The notes under the pieces: model-generated
The model's database searches: none
Told to the model about the DNA's origin: nothing
The model's input: the letters and a program-made list of their open reading frames with translations, nothing else
Position numbers and translations under genes: made by a program
Shown here: piece after piece, positions 61,016 to 64,000 of the stretch
Layout of the letters: every line of letters starts with the position of its first letter
Numbering within the stretch: the first letter of the stretch is position 1
NCBI RefSeq assembly: GCF_029360765.1
Contig: NZ_JARKNA010000002.1
Location: forward strand, 493,334 to 557,333
Length of the DNA: 64,000 nt
Source: Terrimonas pollutisoli
GTDB taxonomy: Bacteria; Bacteroidota; Bacteroidia; Chitinophagales; Chitinophagaceae
Reading direction: 5' to 3'

Positions 61016-63592
61016 TCAACTCTCCAACTGCGCCTGCATTCTTCTAACCCGGTCTTCCAGCTTTTCAGAAGAAAGATCTTCCCGCATACTATCGACTTTG
61101 ATAGGAAAGCAAAACGGTGTCAGTCGTTCAGGAAAAGTGACAACGATGTTTGATGCTTGAATCCGCTGCAACATATCCCTTAACCTTACTTCTTCCATTT
61201 GCTGGTCAAACACCTCCTGGTAAGCCTGGCGTAAGAGCAAATTGCCCGGTTCATATTCACTAAAAACATTAAACAGGAGAGATGCCGATGCCTGCAGGTG
61301 TCTCGCCTTTATTTTTTCACCTGGTAGTCCCTGGAAAATCAATCCGCCAATAACGGCTATATCGCGGAATTTTCGCCGGGCCATCTCTGTAGCATTCACA
61401 CTGCGTTGGATATCGGCAAGCAAGTTGTCCGGTGAAAAAAGTTCGTACACATTTGAATCGTCAACAGGTATCGGCTGGTCACTCAACAATTCAAATCCGT
61501 AGTCATTCATGGCAAACGAAAACGTAATAGGAGTGATGCGGCTGATGCGCCAGGCTAATATGGCTGCCATTGCTTCATGAACCAGCCTTCCTTCAAACGG
61601 GTACACAAAAAGATGAAATCCATCCTTAGTCTCTATGTGTTCGATCAATAGTTCATTGGCGTTGGGTACATGCGATAGTTTTTCCTGCAGTTCAAACAAA
61701 GGCTGCAATACTTTCAGCTCCACTACTTTTTCACTTTTGACTGCTGACTTTTGACTTCCTGCCTCTGTCAACTGCTCCCTCAATTTCTTTCCCAGGTTCG
61801 CACTCAGCGGCATACGTCCGCCTTGCCAGCTGGGTACAATGGATTTTTTAGCATTGCTTTTTCTCACGATCGCCGTCATATCCTTTATCATCGCAAACTC
61901 GAGATTTCTTCCTGCAAGAGTAAAGACATCTCCTGGTTGCAGGCGTGAGATAAACCATTCTTCGATAACGCCAATAAATCCGCCGCTTAAAAATTTTACT
62001 TTCATCATCGCTTCACTGACAATGGTGCCAATATGCAGGCGATGTCGCATCGCTATTTTCCGGCTGGTGATTTTATAAAGGTCGTTTTGTATCTCTATCT
62101 TCCTGAATTCGTCATATTGCTGTAATGCATTTCCCCCGGCCGTGATAAAATGAAGCAGCTGCTCCCATTCTGTGCGTTGAATTTCCTTATAACAATGTGT
62201 TGCTATTATTTCGGCAAAAATTGTATCAGGATCAAAACCATCTGAGATCGCTAACGTATTCAGGTATTGGATCAGGACATCAAAACACAATAACATCGGC
62301 TGACGGCTCTCGATCAGGTCCTCACTGATAGCACGTTTCAATGCGGCCGCTTCTACAAGTTCCAATGAATGAGTTGGCAGGAAATAGATTTTGCTGATTG
62401 CATCCGGGCTGTGCCCGCTTCGTCCGGCACGTTGTAAAAAACGGGCTACTCCTTTCGGTGAACCTACCTGTATCACCGTTTCTACCGGGCGAAAGTCAAC
62501 CCCCAGGTCAAGGCTTGCCGTACAGACTACAGCCTTCAGATTACCGCTGTGCAAATTTTCTTCTACCCATTGCCGCAGTTCCATTTCAATAGATCCATGA
62601 TGCAAGGCAATAGAACCGGCAAGGTCAGGACAAGCGTCTAAAATTTTTTGATACCAGGTTTCACTCATACCTCTTGTATTTATGAAAATGAGTGTCGTTT
62701 TGCTTTGCTCAATGATGGGAATTACTTTATGCACCAGCTTAATGCCTAAATGACCTGCCCATGGGTATTTTTCAATTTCATCGGGGATGATCGACTCTAT
62801 TTCGATTCTTTTTTTTATTGCCGCACGAATGATGATTCCCTGTTTTTTTAAAGGAAACAATAATACTTCTTTGGCTTCTTCCAGGTTTCCGATGGTGGCG
62901 CTGATTCCCCAAATCGACAATTGGCAATTTGCAATTTGCAATTGACTGCCGCCAGTTGTCAATTGCTTATTGTCCGTTGCATATTGCAAATTGTCCGTTG
63001 CAAATTGCTCATTGCAAATTGCTCCCTGACTATTCACAATTCTCGATACGGCCAGCTCTACCTGTACGCCCCTTTTACTTCCCAGTAGTTCGTGCCATTC
63101 ATCAACGGCAATAATTTTTAATGAGCGAAAAACTTCAGGATAACCTTGTTGCGCCAGCAACAGGTGAAGGCTTTCCGGTGTAATGATCAACACCTCCGGC
63201 ATCTGTCGTTTTTGCTTTTGTCTTTCACTGGTATCTGTGTCGCCATTTCTGATGCCGACTTTCCAACTCATGCCCAATTCGTCAATTACTTCTTCCATGG
63301 CACGGCCGATATCTTTGGCTAATGCCCGTAAAGGAGTAATCCAGAGAAGCTGAAGATTATTTTTTGCTCTCGTTTTATAATCGGCAGGATGCCGATTGAT
63401 AAAATCAATAACGGAGCCAAGGAAAACAGAATAAGTTTTACCACAACCCGTGGGCGCATTTACCAAACCACTTTCACCGTTGATGATTTGCTGCCAGGCT
63501 TGTTGCTGAAATAAAAAGGGTTGACGATTTTTTTGCCCTAACCAATCACTGATGATCTTATATCCAATCGACTGTTCGAGTTTAATTTCCAT
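61016..63592 (-). CDS. Ligase-associated DNA-damage-response DEXH-box helicase (Lhr-like)
   Basis: The 858-residue SF2 helicase has Walker A NAPTGCGKT (45-53), WITPLRALAKD (Ia), a DEWH box (164-167), SATIGN (231-236) and FLQRAGRSGHSP for motif VI, plus the long C-terminal Lhr extension. It should unwind damaged DNA with PdeM and a ligase. The sequence contains two in-frame repetitive segments: about residues 188-224 between SRIV and SIWGISAT, and a KSAVKSEK segment near 618. Both look like inserted repeats and do not disrupt any named motif. Confidence 0.92.
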   Translation of the reverse strand: MEIKLEQSIGYKIISDWLGQKNRQPFLFQQQAWQQIINGESGLVNAPTGCGKTYSVFLGSVIDFINRHPADYKTRAKNNLQLLWITPLRALAKDIGRAMEEVIDELGMSWKVGIRNGDTDTSERQKQKRQMPEVLIITPESLHLLLAQQGYPEVFRSLKIIAVDEWHELLGSKRGVQVELAVSRIVNSQGAICNEQFATDNLQYATDNKQLTTGGSQLQIANCQLSIWGISATIGNLEEAKEVLLFPLKKQGIIIRAAIKKRIEIESIIPDEIEKYPWAGHLGIKLVHKVIPIIEQSKTTLIFINTRGMSETWYQKILDACPDLAGSIALHHGSIEMELRQWVEENLHSGNLKAVVCTASLDLGVDFRPVETVIQVGSPKGVARFLQRAGRSGHSPDAISKIYFLPTHSLELVEAAALKRAISEDLIESRQPMLLCFDVLIQYLNTLAISDGFDPDTIFAEIIATHCYKEIQRTEWEQLLHFITAGGNALQQYDEFRKIEIQNDLYKITSRKIAMRHRLHIGTIVSEAMMKVKFLSGGFIGVIEEWFISRLQPGDVFTLAGRNLEFAMIKDMTAIVRKSNAKKSIVPSWQGGRMPLSANLGKKLREQLTEAGSQKSAVKSEKVVELKVLQPLFELQEKLSHVPNANELLIEHIETKDGFHLFVYPFEGRLVHEAMAAILAWRISRITPITFSFAMNDYGFELLSDQPIPVDDSNVYELFSPDNLLADIQRSVNATEMARRKFRDIAVIGGLIFQGLPGEKIKARHLQASASLLFNVFSEYEPGNLLLRQAYQEVFDQQMEEVRLRDMLQRIQASNIVVTFPERLTPFCFPIKVDSMREDLSSEKLEDRVRRMQAQLES
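61726..61763. repeat. In-frame TCACTTTTGACTT-type repeat in the helicase gene
   Basis: CACTTTTGACTGCTGACTTT contains near-repeats of a 7- to 14-nt unit, encoding GSQKSAVKSEK. The same type is present at 11740-11766 and 54933-54964. Confidence 0.6.
62916..63030. repeat. In-frame AATTGCAAATTGC-type repeat block in the helicase gene
   Basis: About a dozen short units such as CAATTTGCAATTTGCAATTG and CCGTTGCAAATTGCTCATTG follow one another. They encode FATDNLQYATDNKQ and QLQIANCQ, about 35 residues that are absent from my memory of Lhr-like helicases at this place. Confidence 0.65.
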
Positions 63593-63648
63593 ACACGGCC
63601 GGCATTTTTTTCAGTCATCCACTTATCTGATGGAATTTTTTTAGGAGG

Positions 63649-63656
63649 CAAAGATA
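63649..63656 (-). promoter_or_regulatory. -7 box TATCTTTG upstream of the helicase gene
   Basis: On the minus strand TATCTTTG, about 57 nt before the helicase ATG, without a clear TTG at the -33 spacing. A helicase promoter here would give a normal-length leader. Confidence 0.4.
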
Positions 63657-63732
63657 ATTTTTTAACTGTTGCGGCTGGGTTTGTTGTTTTCATGACCCGA
63701 CGTATTAATACCGTGAAAAAACTACCGGTTAC

Positions 63733-63748
63733 ACCGTTAAAAAACGGT
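63733..63748. repeat. ACCGTT-AAAA-AACGGT palindrome among CCGT half-sites
   Basis: Between the divergent helicase and response-regulator genes; further CCGT(G) copies occur at about 63709, 63756 and 63770. It may be an operator for the response regulator. The rest of 63593-63960 shows no gene; the minus-strand ORF 63538-63888 has no domain. Confidence 0.35.
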
Positions 63749-63960
63749 CTAAAAAACCGTGTAAATAATTCGTGTAAGTAAGGGATAATATGCAAATTCG
63801 GTAAACGGATTCTCAATCCACAATTTTTAATGATGCGCCTTGTTTCCGCACTAGTTTGATAGAAGTAGCCAGAAGCTTTGATAACCACGCCCTTGAACTT
63901 TTATCAACATGATGCGCTGTCCAATATCACCGTTCTTTTTTTAATCAAAAAATTGCTGCC

Positions 63961-64000
63961 ATGCCCATACGTCTCTTCCTGGTAGATGATCACAAACTGC
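63961..64000 (+). CDS. Response regulator, receiver domain start (partial)
   Basis: The last 40 bases encode MPIRLFLVDDHKL, the beginning of a CheY-like receiver domain with the conserved acidic DD pair, as in NarL/LuxR-type response regulators. The rest, including the phosphoacceptor Asp and any DNA-binding domain, is outside the window. ATG start; no partner kinase in the window. Confidence 0.75.
   Translation, partial: MPIRLFLVDDHKL

Noticed and set aside
62916-63030. CRISPR-like array in the helicase gene
   Set aside because: The units are short, irregular and without spacers, and they are in frame within a coding sequence.
63538-63888. Minus-strand ORF of 116 residues upstream of the helicase
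   Set aside because: It overlaps the helicase start in another frame and contains the helicase -7 box; composition looks non-coding.

Overview
The window looks like a chromosomal segment of a Bacteroidota bacterium, most likely from the Chitinophagaceae. The reasons are two SusC/SusD systems each preceded by an ECF sigma factor and a FecR-type anti-sigma factor, a PorT-like type IX secretion protein beside ubiE, -33/-7 promoters of the TTG-N19-21-TAnnTTTG kind, weak or absent Shine-Dalgarno sequences, and DUF5916, DUF1080 and Gfo/Idh/MocA proteins. I see no rRNA, tRNA, CRISPR array, prophage or intact insertion sequence.

Layout. 1-8.0 kb is housekeeping and small accessory genes: the end of a Wzi-like outer-membrane barrel, porT-ubiE divergent from engB, a YkuK-like protein, a CoA-binding protein, and a five-gene minus-strand operon led by a GbsR/MarR regulator. 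8.2-14.4 kb holds a secreted alpha/beta hydrolase and a trans-4-hydroxy-L-proline catabolic set (deaminase, 2-epimerase, FAD oxidase). 14.4-21.5 kb is a complete ebo cluster, eboA-B-C then D-E-F on the minus strand, split by a 419-bp repeat-rich gap.

21.7-39.7 kb is a glycan-use locus: a FucP-type sugar symporter divergent from a formylglycine-generating enzyme, a LacI-type regulator, a DUF1080 protein, sigma/anti-sigma, SusC, SusD, a fasciclin lipoprotein, a DUF5007-like lipoprotein, a Cys-type sulfatase, a MocA-like oxidoreductase and a sugar-kinase-like protein. A 12-bp sequence, CAACCGTTTGCA or a one-mismatch form, occurs five times, always upstream of transcription units in this locus; I infer it is the LacI-type operator. 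41.1-52.8 kb is a second locus with sigma, anti-sigma, SusC, SusD and two alpha-L-fucosidases (GH29, GH95). Together the loci suggest use of a fucosylated, possibly sulfated glycan. Three copies of a structured intercistronic element lie inside these two operons.

53-64 kb returns to core functions: thioredoxin, surE-lpxB with a small inserted gene flanked by a second copy of the lpxB tail, an XRE-S24 autorepressor, a DUF5916 outer-membrane protein, the PdeM endonuclease and DEXH helicase of the ligase-associated repair set, and the first codons of a response regulator. Several genes carry short in-frame repetitive insertions (sulfatase, lpxB, helicase).

All family calls come from reading motifs and gene context; no database search was run.
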